Position numbers and translations under genes: made by a program. A stretch of DNA of 64,000 bases from positions 2,987,001 to 3,051,000 of the forward strand of contig NZ_CP086111.1 in NCBI RefSeq assembly GCF_016806835.2, in the 5' to 3' direction. This document shows, one piece after another, positions 10,242 to 19,200 of the stretch. The DNA comes from Skermanella rosea. GTDB taxonomy: Bacteria > Pseudomonadota > Alphaproteobacteria > Azospirillales > Azospirillaceae. The notes beneath the pieces were generated by a model. The model was given only the letters and a program-made list of their open reading frames with translations. It was not told the DNA's origin and made no database searches. Position 1 is the stretch's first letter. Each line of letters opens with the position of its first letter.

Positions 10242-11270
10242 ATGCCAGAGTACGATCTAAGCCAGGTCGAGTGCATCCTGTTCGAGCCCGAGGGCAATGT
10301 CCGCCGCCTGATGCGCGACGCCCTGGGACATCTGCGGATCAGCCGCGTGCAGGCGTTCGGCCACATGGAGGACGTCCGGAAAGCGTTCGGAACCGGCAAT
10401 CCCGACCTTCTGGTCGCCGACGCCACCGGCGCGGACAGCGAGACTTTCAGGGTCGTTCATGCGATCCGACACGGCGTACTCGGCGCCAACCCGTTCCTGG
10501 CGATCGTCGTGACCGCCTTCAACCCGACCAAGCCGCTGCTCGCCCGGGTGACCAATTGCGGCGCCGACGCGTTGCTGGTCAAGCCGCTGGCCCCCAAGCA
10601 GCTCCACGAGCGCATCACGGCTCTGGTGGAAGGTCCGCGGAACTTCGTGGTCACCAGCGACTTCATCGGCCCGGACCGGCGGAAGTCCCCGCGCGAAGGC
10701 AGCCAAATTCCCCTGGTCGAGGTCCCGAACACGTTGCGCCTGAAGGCGACCAACGCCTTCGGCAGGACCAACCCGCACGAGCTGATCGAACGGGCATCGG
10801 CCGAGGTGAACGAGCAGAAACTGTTGAGGCAGGCGTTCCAGGCGGCCTTCCTGATCGAGTTCGCGGCCCCGGGACTTGCGGTCGAGCCTGCCGAGCGGAT
10901 CGCCGTGGAGCATCTCACGCGGGTGGTTCCGGTATTGGACGACCTTATCCATCGCCTGTCCGCCCAGGCGACCGGCAGCCGCGCCGCGGCGGCCGACCAG
11001 GCGAAAGCGCTGATCGCCGCGGTCGAGGTGGCGCACGCCCAGATCCTCTCCGGCATGGTTCCGCCGGGGCTGGACCGGTTGATGCCCTCGGCGCTGGAGA
11101 TCATGGCGACGCTCAGCCCCGACCGCCTTGCGGATGCCCTGGCGCGCGAGGTCGGCGCTGCCGCTGCCCTTTACCGCAGCCGTCTCAATGCGTTGGCGGA
11201 GGCCAAGGCGGCCGACGGGACCAAGGGCTTTGCCCAGGGCGGAGTCGCCGGGACGGGCGGCTTTCTTTGA
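10242..11270 (+). CDS. Receiver-domain protein with helical C-terminal region
   Basis: A 342-residue protein with a CheY-like receiver at residues 1-125: the phospho-acceptor Asp is in DLLVADATG, and the conserved Lys is in ALLVKPLAPKQL. The usual acidic pair near the N-terminus is altered (FEPEGNVR), so Mg binding may differ. A linker containing FIGPDRRKSP is followed by about 170 mostly helical residues with no DNA-binding or output domain I recognise. No histidine kinase is adjacent. Its position inside a glycogen/trehalose operon suggests a regulatory or osmotic-signalling role, which is inference. The ATG at 10242 is preferred over an upstream frame that is poorly conserved. Confidence 0.8.
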   Translation: MPEYDLSQVECILFEPEGNVRRLMRDALGHLRISRVQAFGHMEDVRKAFGTGNPDLLVADATGADSETFRVVHAIRHGVLGANPFLAIVVTAFNPTKPLLARVTNCGADALLVKPLAPKQLHERITALVEGPRNFVVTSDFIGPDRRKSPREGSQIPLVEVPNTLRLKATNAFGRTNPHELIERASAEVNEQKLLRQAFQAAFLIEFAAPGLAVEPAERIAVEHLTRVVPVLDDLIHRLSAQATGSRAAAADQAKALIAAVEVAHAQILSGMVPPGLDRLMPSALEIMATLSPDRLADALAREVGAAAALYRSRLNALAEAKAADGTKGFAQGGVAGTGGFL

Positions 11271-11355
11271 GCTTTCCGGGAATGGGCGGGATCATCCGCC
11301 ATGTGTGGATGTTCTAAGCGGTGTCTCATCAGTCCAATCCCAGGATGGCTCCCCG

Positions 11356-13230
11356 ATGTCCGCCCGCTTTGCCCACTCCATGCCTTTCGGCGCCGAACTC
11401 CGCCAGGACGGAACCACCCGTTTCCGCCTCTGGGCGCCCTCACATGCCGAGATCGGCCTTGTCCTCGACGGCCGGACGGACTCTCCCCTGCCGATGACGG
11501 CGCGGGAGGACGGCTGGTTCGAAACCGTGACCGACCGTGCCCCGGCCGGAACCCGATACCAGTACCGGCTGCCCGACGGGCTGTGCGTTCCCGATCCCGC
11601 CTCCCGCTTCCAGCCGGAAGACGTCAATGGTCCGAGCCAGGTGGTCGATCCCAACGCCTACGAGTGGCGCAACACCGCATGGCGCGGCCGGCCGTGGGAA
11701 GAGACGATCCTCTACGAACTGCATATCGGCTGCTTCACCGACGAAGGGACCTATGACGGCGTCCGCCGCAAGCTCGACCATCTGGCGAAGCTCGGCGTCA
11801 CGGCGATCGAGTTCCTGCCGCTGGCCGACTTCGCCGGTCGGCGCGGCTGGGGCTATGACGGCGTGTTGCCCTATGCGCCCGACGATGCCTACGGCGCGCC
11901 CGACGCCCTGAAGCGGCTGATCGACGAGGCGCACGAGCGGGATTTGATGGTCTTCCTGGACGTGGTCTACAACCACTTCGGGCCGGAGGGGAATTATCTC
12001 AGCACCTACGCCAAGTCGTTCTTCACCGAGCGCCACCACACCCCCTGGGGTGCGGCGATCAATTTCGACGGCAAGGACGCACGCCCGGTCCGCGACTACT
12101 TCATCAACAATGCGCTCTACTGGCTCGATGAGTACCGGTTCGACGGGCTGCGGTTCGACGCCGTCCACGCGATCATCGACGACAGCAAGCCGCACATCCT
12201 GACCGAGCTGGCGGAGACCGTCCGCGGCAGGATCGAGTCGGGCACTCCCGGCCGGCACGTCCACCTCGTGCTCGAGAACGAAGCGAACCAGGCGCACCGG
12301 CTGGGCCGCGACGACGCCGGCCTGCCGCCCCACTTCACCGCGCAATGGAACGACGATTTCCACAATACCGCCCATGCCCTGGTGACCGGCGAGCGCGCCG
12401 GCTACTACGAGGACTTCGCAGACGATTCGCACGGCAAGCTGGCCCGCTCGCTGGCGGACGGGTTCGTCTACCAGGGCGATCCTTCCCCCCACCAGGACGG
12501 CAAGATCCGCGGCGAAGCCAGCGGTCACCTGCCGCCGCAGGCCTTCGTCAGCTTCCTCCAGAACCATGACCAGGTCGGCAACCGCGCCATGGGCGAGCGG
12601 CTGTCCGCGCTGATCCCGGCCGAGCGGCTGAAGGCGATCACGGCGGTGTTCCTGCTGACGCCGCAGATCCCCATGCTGTTCATGGGCGAGGAATGGGCCA
12701 GCGACCGTCCGTTCAACTTCTTCACCGATTTCCACGGGGAATTGGCCGACGCCGTGCGCGAGGGGCGCCGCAAGGAGTTCGCCGGCTTCGCCGAGTTCTC
12801 CGACCCGGAAGCGCGCAAGAAGATCCCCGACCCCAACGCCGAAAGCACCTTCGAGGGATCGAAGCTCGACTGGAACGCGGCGACGGCCTCCGGCCATACC
12901 GAATGGATGGACTGGTACCAAACCCTGATAGGCATCAGGTCGCGCCTTCTGGTTCCGCGGCTTGCCGGCATCGGGTCCGACAGCGTCGCGAAGGTCCGCG
13001 GCAGGACCGCGATCGAAGCCCATTGGCCTTTCAAGGATGGCGGACGGCTGACATTGATTGCTAACCTGGGCGACGAGGCCGTGGACGGTATCGAAGCGCC
13101 CACTGTCGACCCGCTGTTCGAGACCGGCCGATCCCAAGGCGGACAGCCGGCGGGCGGCGACCTGAAATCCGGACGTCTCGGTCCCTGGACCGTCGCCTGG
13201 TACATCACCGAACCGTCCGGCACGGTCTGA
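11356..13230 (+). CDS. treZ: Malto-oligosyltrehalose trehalohydrolase
   Basis: TreZ (624 aa) cleaves maltooligosyltrehalose to release trehalose. It has an N-terminal CBM48-like domain (FRLWAPSHAEIGLVLDGR) and a GH13 barrel. Barrel motifs are GYDGVLPYAPDDAYG, DVVYNHFGPEGNYL, GLRFDAVHAI with the nucleophile Asp, the acid Glu in VLENEANQ, and FLQNHDQVGNRA. The start MSARFAHSMPFGAEL matches the family. The partner TreY, which makes its substrate, is absent here although it is often linked to treZ and malQ. Confidence 0.95.
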   Translation: MSARFAHSMPFGAELRQDGTTRFRLWAPSHAEIGLVLDGRTDSPLPMTAREDGWFETVTDRAPAGTRYQYRLPDGLCVPDPASRFQPEDVNGPSQVVDPNAYEWRNTAWRGRPWEETILYELHIGCFTDEGTYDGVRRKLDHLAKLGVTAIEFLPLADFAGRRGWGYDGVLPYAPDDAYGAPDALKRLIDEAHERDLMVFLDVVYNHFGPEGNYLSTYAKSFFTERHHTPWGAAINFDGKDARPVRDYFINNALYWLDEYRFDGLRFDAVHAIIDDSKPHILTELAETVRGRIESGTPGRHVHLVLENEANQAHRLGRDDAGLPPHFTAQWNDDFHNTAHALVTGERAGYYEDFADDSHGKLARSLADGFVYQGDPSPHQDGKIRGEASGHLPPQAFVSFLQNHDQVGNRAMGERLSALIPAERLKAITAVFLLTPQIPMLFMGEEWASDRPFNFFTDFHGELADAVREGRRKEFAGFAEFSDPEARKKIPDPNAESTFEGSKLDWNAATASGHTEWMDWYQTLIGIRSRLLVPRLAGIGSDSVAKVRGRTAIEAHWPFKDGGRLTLIANLGDEAVDGIEAPTVDPLFETGRSQGGQPAGGDLKSGRLGPWTVAWYITEPSGTV

Positions 13231-13267
13231 CGCGGAGACCGGTGGGATCAAGAGGGGAAAGCAGAGC

Positions 13268-15451
13268 ATGAAGGATGGAGCCGATCTGGACCGGCTGGCC
13301 GGGCTTTTGGGTGTCGAGCCGTTCTATCACGACATCTGGGGAAACCGGCGCGAGATCGGCCCCGCCACCAAGCGGGACCTGGTCCAGGCGATGGGCTTCC
13401 CGGCCGGCACGCCGGAGGAGGCTGCCGACAGCCTCTACCGGCTGCGGGAGCGCGACTGGCGGCGCATGCTGAAGCCGGTCTTCGTCCTCGGCGAGTCGGA
13501 CGCGGTGGAGATCGATTTCACGGTGCCCGACCGCACCGGCCCCGCCGGGATCACCTGGACCCTGTCGGAGGAGTTCGGCGACGTCCACTGGGGCGAGCAG
13601 CCCCTGTCCGACCTGCCGGCGGTCGGGGAGGAGACGTTCGACGACGTCCGCTATACCCGGCACCGCCTGACCCTGCCCGAAGCCCTGCCCCAGGGCTACC
13701 ACCGGCTGGCGATCCAGCTGAACGTGGCCGACAGCGTCGTTCACGAGGGGGCTGCCTGCGTGATCGTGGCTCCCGAAAGCTGCCTGTCGCCCGACGAGCT
13801 GGCGGGCGGCGACGGATGGTCGTGGGGCATGGGCGTGCAGCTCTACGCCCTTCGCTCCGCGACGAACTGGGGCATCGGCGACTATGCCGATGCCGGCACC
13901 GCGGCGGAGCAAGCCGCCGCCATGGGGGCCGGCGTGCTGGGCCTGAACCCGCTGCATGCCCTGTTTCCGGCCGATCCCAACCACAACAGTCCCTATTCGC
14001 CAAGCAACCGGGGTTTCCTGAACACCCTGTTCATCGATGTCGCCGGCCTGCCTGAGCTGGCGGAGAGTCCGGAGGCCCGGGCGCTGGTCGACAGCGCCGA
14101 CTTCCAGGTGCAGCTCCAGGCCGTCCGCGAAGCGCCGCTGGTCAATTACGGGGCGGTCGCCGACCTCAAGATGCCGGTTCTAGAACTGGTCTTCAAAAGC
14201 GCCCGGGAGTCGACCGGGCCGCGCCGCGACGCCTTCCTCCTGTTCCAACGGGAAATGGACGAACCGCTTGTCCGGCAATCCGTCTTCGACGCGCTGCACG
14301 AGCATTTCTTCAAGGGCGAAGGCAAGTGGGCTTGGCAGGACTGGCCCGCGGCCTATCGCGACCCCCGGAGCGAGGCGGTTGCCCGGTTCGCGGAGGAGAA
14401 AGCCGACCGGGTCGAGTTCTTCCAATGGCTTCAGTTCGTCGCCGACGACCAACTGGCCGCGGCGGCGCACCGGGCCCATCGCGCCGGCATGCCGATCGGC
14501 TTCTACCGCGACCTCGCGGTCGCCAACCATCCCGGAGGCGCCGCGGCGTGGTCGGCGCAGGACGTCATCGTTCAGGGTGCCAATGTCGGTTCGCCGCCCG
14601 ACATGTTCAGCCCCGACGGACAGAACTGGGGGCTGGCGCCGCTGTCGCCGCTCGGCCTGATCGAGACGGCGTACGAAACCTTCATCCAGTCGCTGCGTGC
14701 CAACATGCGCCATGCCGGCGCGATTCGAATCGACCACGTGATGGCGCTCCAGCACCTGTTCTGGATCCCGTCGCGGCCGGACCACGAGGGCGGCGCCTAC
14801 GTGGCCTATCCCATGCGCGACCTCGTGCGCATCATCGCGCTCGAGTCCCGGCGGAACCGCTGCCTCGTGATCGGCGAGGATCTCGGCACGGTCCCGGATG
14901 GCTTCCGCCCGGCCATGCAGAAGGCCGGGATCCTGTCATACCGGGTGCTCTATTTCGAGCGCGGTCCGGACAAGGGCTTCATCGCGCCCGAACATTACCC
15001 GCGCGATTCCCTGGTGTCCGTCACCACCCACGACCTGCCCACCCTGAAGGGCTGGTGGAACGGCCACGACATCCGGATCAGGGCCGAGTTGGGGCAGTAT
15101 TCCGAACCCGGTGCGCTCGATTCCGAACTGGCGGAGCGAAGGACCGATCGGGAACGCCTGCTGTCCTCCATGCGCTGGTCCGGCGTCGTCCCGCAGGAGA
15201 CCGGCTCCGAAACGCTGACAGCCGAACTGGCCGGAGCCATCCATGGGTATCTGGCGCGCACGCCCGGCCGCATCCTGATGGTCCAGGTCGAGGACATGGT
15301 CGGCGAAATCGATCAGCCGAACCTGCCCGGCACCGTCCACCAGCACCCGAACTGGCAGCGCAAGCTTCCGGCCGCGATCGGGGCCATTCCCGAATCGCCG
15401 CTCGCCCGGGCCATCGTCCAGGCGATCGACCGCGAGCACGGTCGCGGCTGA
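13268..15451 (+). CDS. malQ: 4-alpha-glucanotransferase (amylomaltase)
   Basis: MalQ (727 aa, GH77) transfers maltooligosaccharide units between chains and recycles short glucans from glycogen debranching. The long form has an N-terminal extension before the barrel, including GNRREIGPATKRDLV. The barrel carries SPYSPSNRGFLNTL, the nucleophile Asp in IRIDHVMAL, the acid/base Glu in VIGEDLGTVPDGF, and TTHDLPTLKGWW. The ribosome binding site GAGGGGAAAGC precedes the ATG. It is last in the glgX-treZ-malQ run and 37 bases behind treZ. Confidence 0.96.
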   Translation: MKDGADLDRLAGLLGVEPFYHDIWGNRREIGPATKRDLVQAMGFPAGTPEEAADSLYRLRERDWRRMLKPVFVLGESDAVEIDFTVPDRTGPAGITWTLSEEFGDVHWGEQPLSDLPAVGEETFDDVRYTRHRLTLPEALPQGYHRLAIQLNVADSVVHEGAACVIVAPESCLSPDELAGGDGWSWGMGVQLYALRSATNWGIGDYADAGTAAEQAAAMGAGVLGLNPLHALFPADPNHNSPYSPSNRGFLNTLFIDVAGLPELAESPEARALVDSADFQVQLQAVREAPLVNYGAVADLKMPVLELVFKSARESTGPRRDAFLLFQREMDEPLVRQSVFDALHEHFFKGEGKWAWQDWPAAYRDPRSEAVARFAEEKADRVEFFQWLQFVADDQLAAAAHRAHRAGMPIGFYRDLAVANHPGGAAAWSAQDVIVQGANVGSPPDMFSPDGQNWGLAPLSPLGLIETAYETFIQSLRANMRHAGAIRIDHVMALQHLFWIPSRPDHEGGAYVAYPMRDLVRIIALESRRNRCLVIGEDLGTVPDGFRPAMQKAGILSYRVLYFERGPDKGFIAPEHYPRDSLVSVTTHDLPTLKGWWNGHDIRIRAELGQYSEPGALDSELAERRTDRERLLSSMRWSGVVPQETGSETLTAELAGAIHGYLARTPGRILMVQVEDMVGEIDQPNLPGTVHQHPNWQRKLPAAIGAIPESPLARAIVQAIDREHGRG

Positions 15452-15468
15452 CCTAGGGGTCGTCATGG

Positions 15469-15517
15469 TGAGAATGGTTATCAGTACAAGAAATCCGGCC
15501 TTGAGAATAACTTTCAG
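15469..15517 (+). promoter_or_regulatory. Two Fur-like 7-1-7 boxes upstream of bfr
   Basis: TGAGAATGGTTATCAG at 15469-15484 and TGAGAATAACTTTCAG at 15502-15517 share 12 of 16 bases and begin 33 bases apart. Against the 7-1-7 Fur consensus TGATAAT-N-ATTATCA the first has 12 of 14 matches and the second 11 of 14. Such boxes are bound by Fur-family proteins. Which member (Fur, Mur or Irr) acts here cannot be told from sequence. Confidence 0.55.
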
Positions 15518-15621
15518 GTTTTATTTCGGGCCGGTTCGTATATTTAACAGAACGCGAGGTTTCCGCACCCCAGTCGGGTGCGATCGAGGGGCTAGTCCAC
15601 AGCGCTTGCACGGAGAAGAAA

Positions 15622-16098
15622 ATGAAGGGCGATCCCAAAGTAATCCGTCATCTGAATACCATTCTGACGAACGAGTTGACGGCGATCAACCAGTACTTCC
15701 TGCACGCGCGCATGCTGAAGAACTGGGGACTTCTGCGGCTCGCCAAGTATGTCTACGACGAATCCATCGGCGAGATGAACCACGCCGATTACATCATCGA
15801 GCGGATCCTGTTCCTCGAAGGCCTGCCGAACCTTCAGGACCTGCACAAGCTGAAGATCGGCGAAGACGTGCCGGAGATGTTCACCTGCGACCTAGGCGTC
15901 GAGAGCCATAACCGCGCCTGCCTCCAGGAGGCGATCGCCTACTGCGAAGAGGTCCGCGACTTCCAGACCCGCGAGATCTTCGTCAAGATCCTCGATGAGA
16001 CCGAGGAGCACATCGACTGGCTGGAAACCCAACTCGACCTGATCCAGCGCGTCGGTGCCCAGAACTACCAGCAGGAGCAGATGTTCGAAGCGAGCTGA
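15622..16098 (+). CDS. bfr: Bacterioferritin
   Basis: A 158-residue haem-containing iron-storage protein that assembles into 24-mer cages. It aligns without gaps to E. coli Bfr from recall. Ferroxidase ligands Glu18, Glu51, His54, Glu94 and His130 are present, as is haem ligand Met52 in EMNHAD. Position 127, Glu in E. coli Bfr, is Thr here (sequence DETEEHIDW), so the diiron site may be incomplete. A strong GGAGAAG ribosome binding site lies seven bases upstream of the start. It is flanked by Fur-like boxes upstream and an intrinsic terminator downstream, so it is probably monocistronic. No bfd is adjacent. Confidence 0.93.
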   Translation: MKGDPKVIRHLNTILTNELTAINQYFLHARMLKNWGLLRLAKYVYDESIGEMNHADYIIERILFLEGLPNLQDLHKLKIGEDVPEMFTCDLGVESHNRACLQEAIAYCEEVRDFQTREIFVKILDETEEHIDWLETQLDLIQRVGAQNYQQEQMFEAS

Positions 16099-16132
16099 GC
16101 GCTCCTTCCACATCCCTTCGTGCCAGATCCGG

Positions 16133-16160
16133 CGGCGGTCCCATTCGGGGCCGCCGTTTT
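16133..16160 (+). terminator. Intrinsic terminator after bfr
   Basis: CGGCGGTCCC (16133-16142), a four-base loop, and GGGGCCGCCG (16147-16156) form a 10-bp stem with one G-T wobble. TTTT and GCTTT follow directly. This is a textbook rho-independent terminator for bfr. Confidence 0.85.
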
Positions 16161-16218
16161 GCTTTCCCGCTCTTGCCTGACTGTTGATACACCGGTCCGC
16201 AATCGCTAGCGTTGCCCG

Positions 16219-19200
16219 ATGCAGCACAGCCCCCTCATGCCCCAGGCCGAGACCTCGGAAGCTCCCCCGCCCGAGGAACTGCGTCGCCTTTATGACGAGC
16301 TGTCGCCCGCCGCACAGGTCGTGGCTCACCTGAAGATCGTCGCCGGCGCCGAAGCGGGGAACAACACGCTGTACAAGGCGGCCTCGGCGGTCCGAATTCC
16401 GCTGCCCGGCGGAAAGACGCTCGGGGCGGGCTTCGTCGGTGAGGTCGTGGCACAGATCAAGGGCAGCGGCCTGTGGCTGGGATTGAACCAGGAGAGAAAC
16501 CAGTTCTGCCATGACATGAACATCGCCGCTTTCGCGGATCCGCAGCATGGCCTCTATATCGAAGCGGTGGAGCGGACCAGCCGTCCCACCGGATACATCC
16601 ATTATCAGGCGCATCGGACCCGGGAGCTGCGTTTCGTGGTCTACGGGAACTATGCCGATGCCATGACCGGAAGGCTGGTGGAGGACACGCCCGGCACCCT
16701 GGCCCTCCTGGCGGGTTTCTTCGGCCATGTCAGCCTGCGCCCGGACTGGGTGTCCAGCCGGGCACCCGTCATCCGGGAAGCCGTGCTGGCGGCGAAGCTC
16801 AACGTGCTTCTCCGCACCGGGCACCGCCCCCCGGATTTCGATGATCTGCGGGCGCAACTCGACCAGCTCGCGGCGGTGAGCGAGAATCCCGGCACCCGCA
16901 TTTCCCTCGCGCGTTATGCGATCCTGAGGGGCGACCCTGCCGGAGCGAGTCGGATCAGGGAAGAGCTGCGCCCCGGGACGCAGGAGATCGAGGGGGAAAA
17001 GGCGAGCGACCATGCCGTGATGGTGGCCGCCTACCAGCATCTGATCTCGGCGATGGCCGATTTCCTCTGCGGACGGAACACGGAGGCGCTGGCGGAATTC
17101 CGCGAGGGGCTGAAGCTGTTCCGCAAATCCACCCGCAGGCGAAAGATCTTCCTGCCCGACATAGAGGGCCTGCTGGCGATGCTGTGCATCCTGCGGGAAG
17201 GAAATCCGGCGCTGATCCCGGAATTGCTCGGCTGGGTGGAGGATGCCGGGCGCGATACCTGGCCCGGCTCGACCCAGGGCGGCGTCGCTGCGATCTGGGC
17301 GATGGCTCTGATCGTGCAGGGAAAGGACGATGTGGCCGGAAGCATCCTGAGGAACACTGCCGCCAGATACGATGCTCCGCTGGCCCGGGCCCTCGAACCG
17401 CTTGCCCAATTCCTGCTCGACCCCTTGCCGCTCCGGGGCCGAATGGCGGAACTCAAGGCGCTGTTCGAGAGCAATCGGGACACCTTGCCGCTGGTGGCGG
17501 AGATCTACGCTTCGCTGCTGGAGAAGCTGGCTGGCGATCCCGAGATTTACAGGGAGTACCTGGAACGGCCCGACCGCCAGCCGATCATCCGCCTGGTCGA
17601 CCTGATCGAGGTGAACGACCCATGGGAACGCGCGCTCGACCATCTTGAAACATTGCTGGCGCCGCCTGACAAACCGGTTGCGGAGACAGCCAGGAAGCGG
17701 TCGAAGCGCCTGATCTGGCTTCTGGAGCCCGATATCGGGACGATCGAGGTGGTCGAGCAGACCGCGAAGGTGAGGGAAGGATGGAATGCAGGACGCACGC
17801 TGTCTTTCCGCCGTGTCGGCAAAAACGAGCCGCCGCTCGAGATGGATGACCACGACCGGCGGGTGGCCTCGACGCTGCGGCGTACTCACGAGCTGAACTA
17901 TTATTATCAGCCCACGACGGAAAGCTACGGCCCGGATCCCTACAAAACGCTTCTCGCCCTGGTCGGGCACCCCCGGGTGTTCCGCGCGGACGACAGGAGC
18001 CGCCAGCTCGAACTCGTCCGCTATCCGGTCGAACTGGTCGTCTCCGAGGTACGGGGCGGGTATCGCATCGCGCTTTCCCACTTCTCCGACCAGCCCACGG
18101 CCTTCCTGGAGCAGGAGACCCCTGACCGCTACCGTGTGATCGATGTCTCGGCGGACGTAGTGAAGGTCGGGTCGCTTCTCGGACCGGACGGCATGACCGT
18201 CCCCCGCGACGGACGGGACCGCGTCGTGAACCTCGTCCGGCGATCGATCGGCGGGGCGCTGCCCATCCGCTCGGAGATCGACGCCGTGGAAGTGCCGGCG
18301 ATCGAGGGCGATCCGAAGCCCGTCCTTCGCCTGGTCCCGGTCGACCGCGGGCTTCGGGCGTCCGCCTTCGTCCTGCCGTTCGGGAACGCCGGGCCGCACT
18401 ATCTGCCGGGGCAAGCCGGCAAATCGGTGCTGTCGCTGGTCGACGGCAAGACCCAGCGCGCCAATCGCGACCTGGAACGGGAAACGGCGGAACTCAATGC
18501 CTTGCTGGCTGCCTGTCCCAGCCTCGACCAGCGCGCCGTGGGCGAGATGGAATGGGAGCTGCCGGACCTCTATGACAGCCTTCAGTTCCTGTCGGAGGTC
18601 CAGGCATACCCCGGAACGGTCTCGCTGGAGTGGCCCGAAGGCGGCCGGCTCCAGGTCACCGTTGCGGCAGCGAGCGCCGGCATGTCGGTCAAGCTGCGGG
18701 CATCGCGCGACTGGTTCCAGGTCAGCGGCGAAATCCGCATCGACGAGAACCTGGTGATGGACCTGCGGGAGCTGCTGGACCGGGCCGCCCGGACCCAGGG
18801 CCGATTCATCCAGCTCGACGACGGTCGCTTCCTGGCGCTGACGGAGGAGTTGCGCCGCCGCCTGGATCGCCTGGGTGCGCTGTCCGAGGGCGACGGGCGG
18901 GGCCGCAAGGTGCATCGGATGGCGGCATTCGCCGTCGCGGAGGCGCTGGAGGATGCCGGGAAGCTCGACGCCGACAAGCAGTGGCGCGAGCAGCTCGAAC
19001 GGATCCGGGAGGCGGGCCACCACGCCCCGAAGGTCCCCTCGACGCTCCAGGCCGACCTGCGCGACTATCAGGTCGAAGGCTTCCGCTGGCTGTCGCGGCT
19101 GGCCCACTGGGGTGCCGGAGCCTGCCTGGCCGACGACATGGGGTTGGGCAAGACCGTCCAGGCCATCGCCGTGATGCTGGAGCATGCGCCCCAAGGCGCC

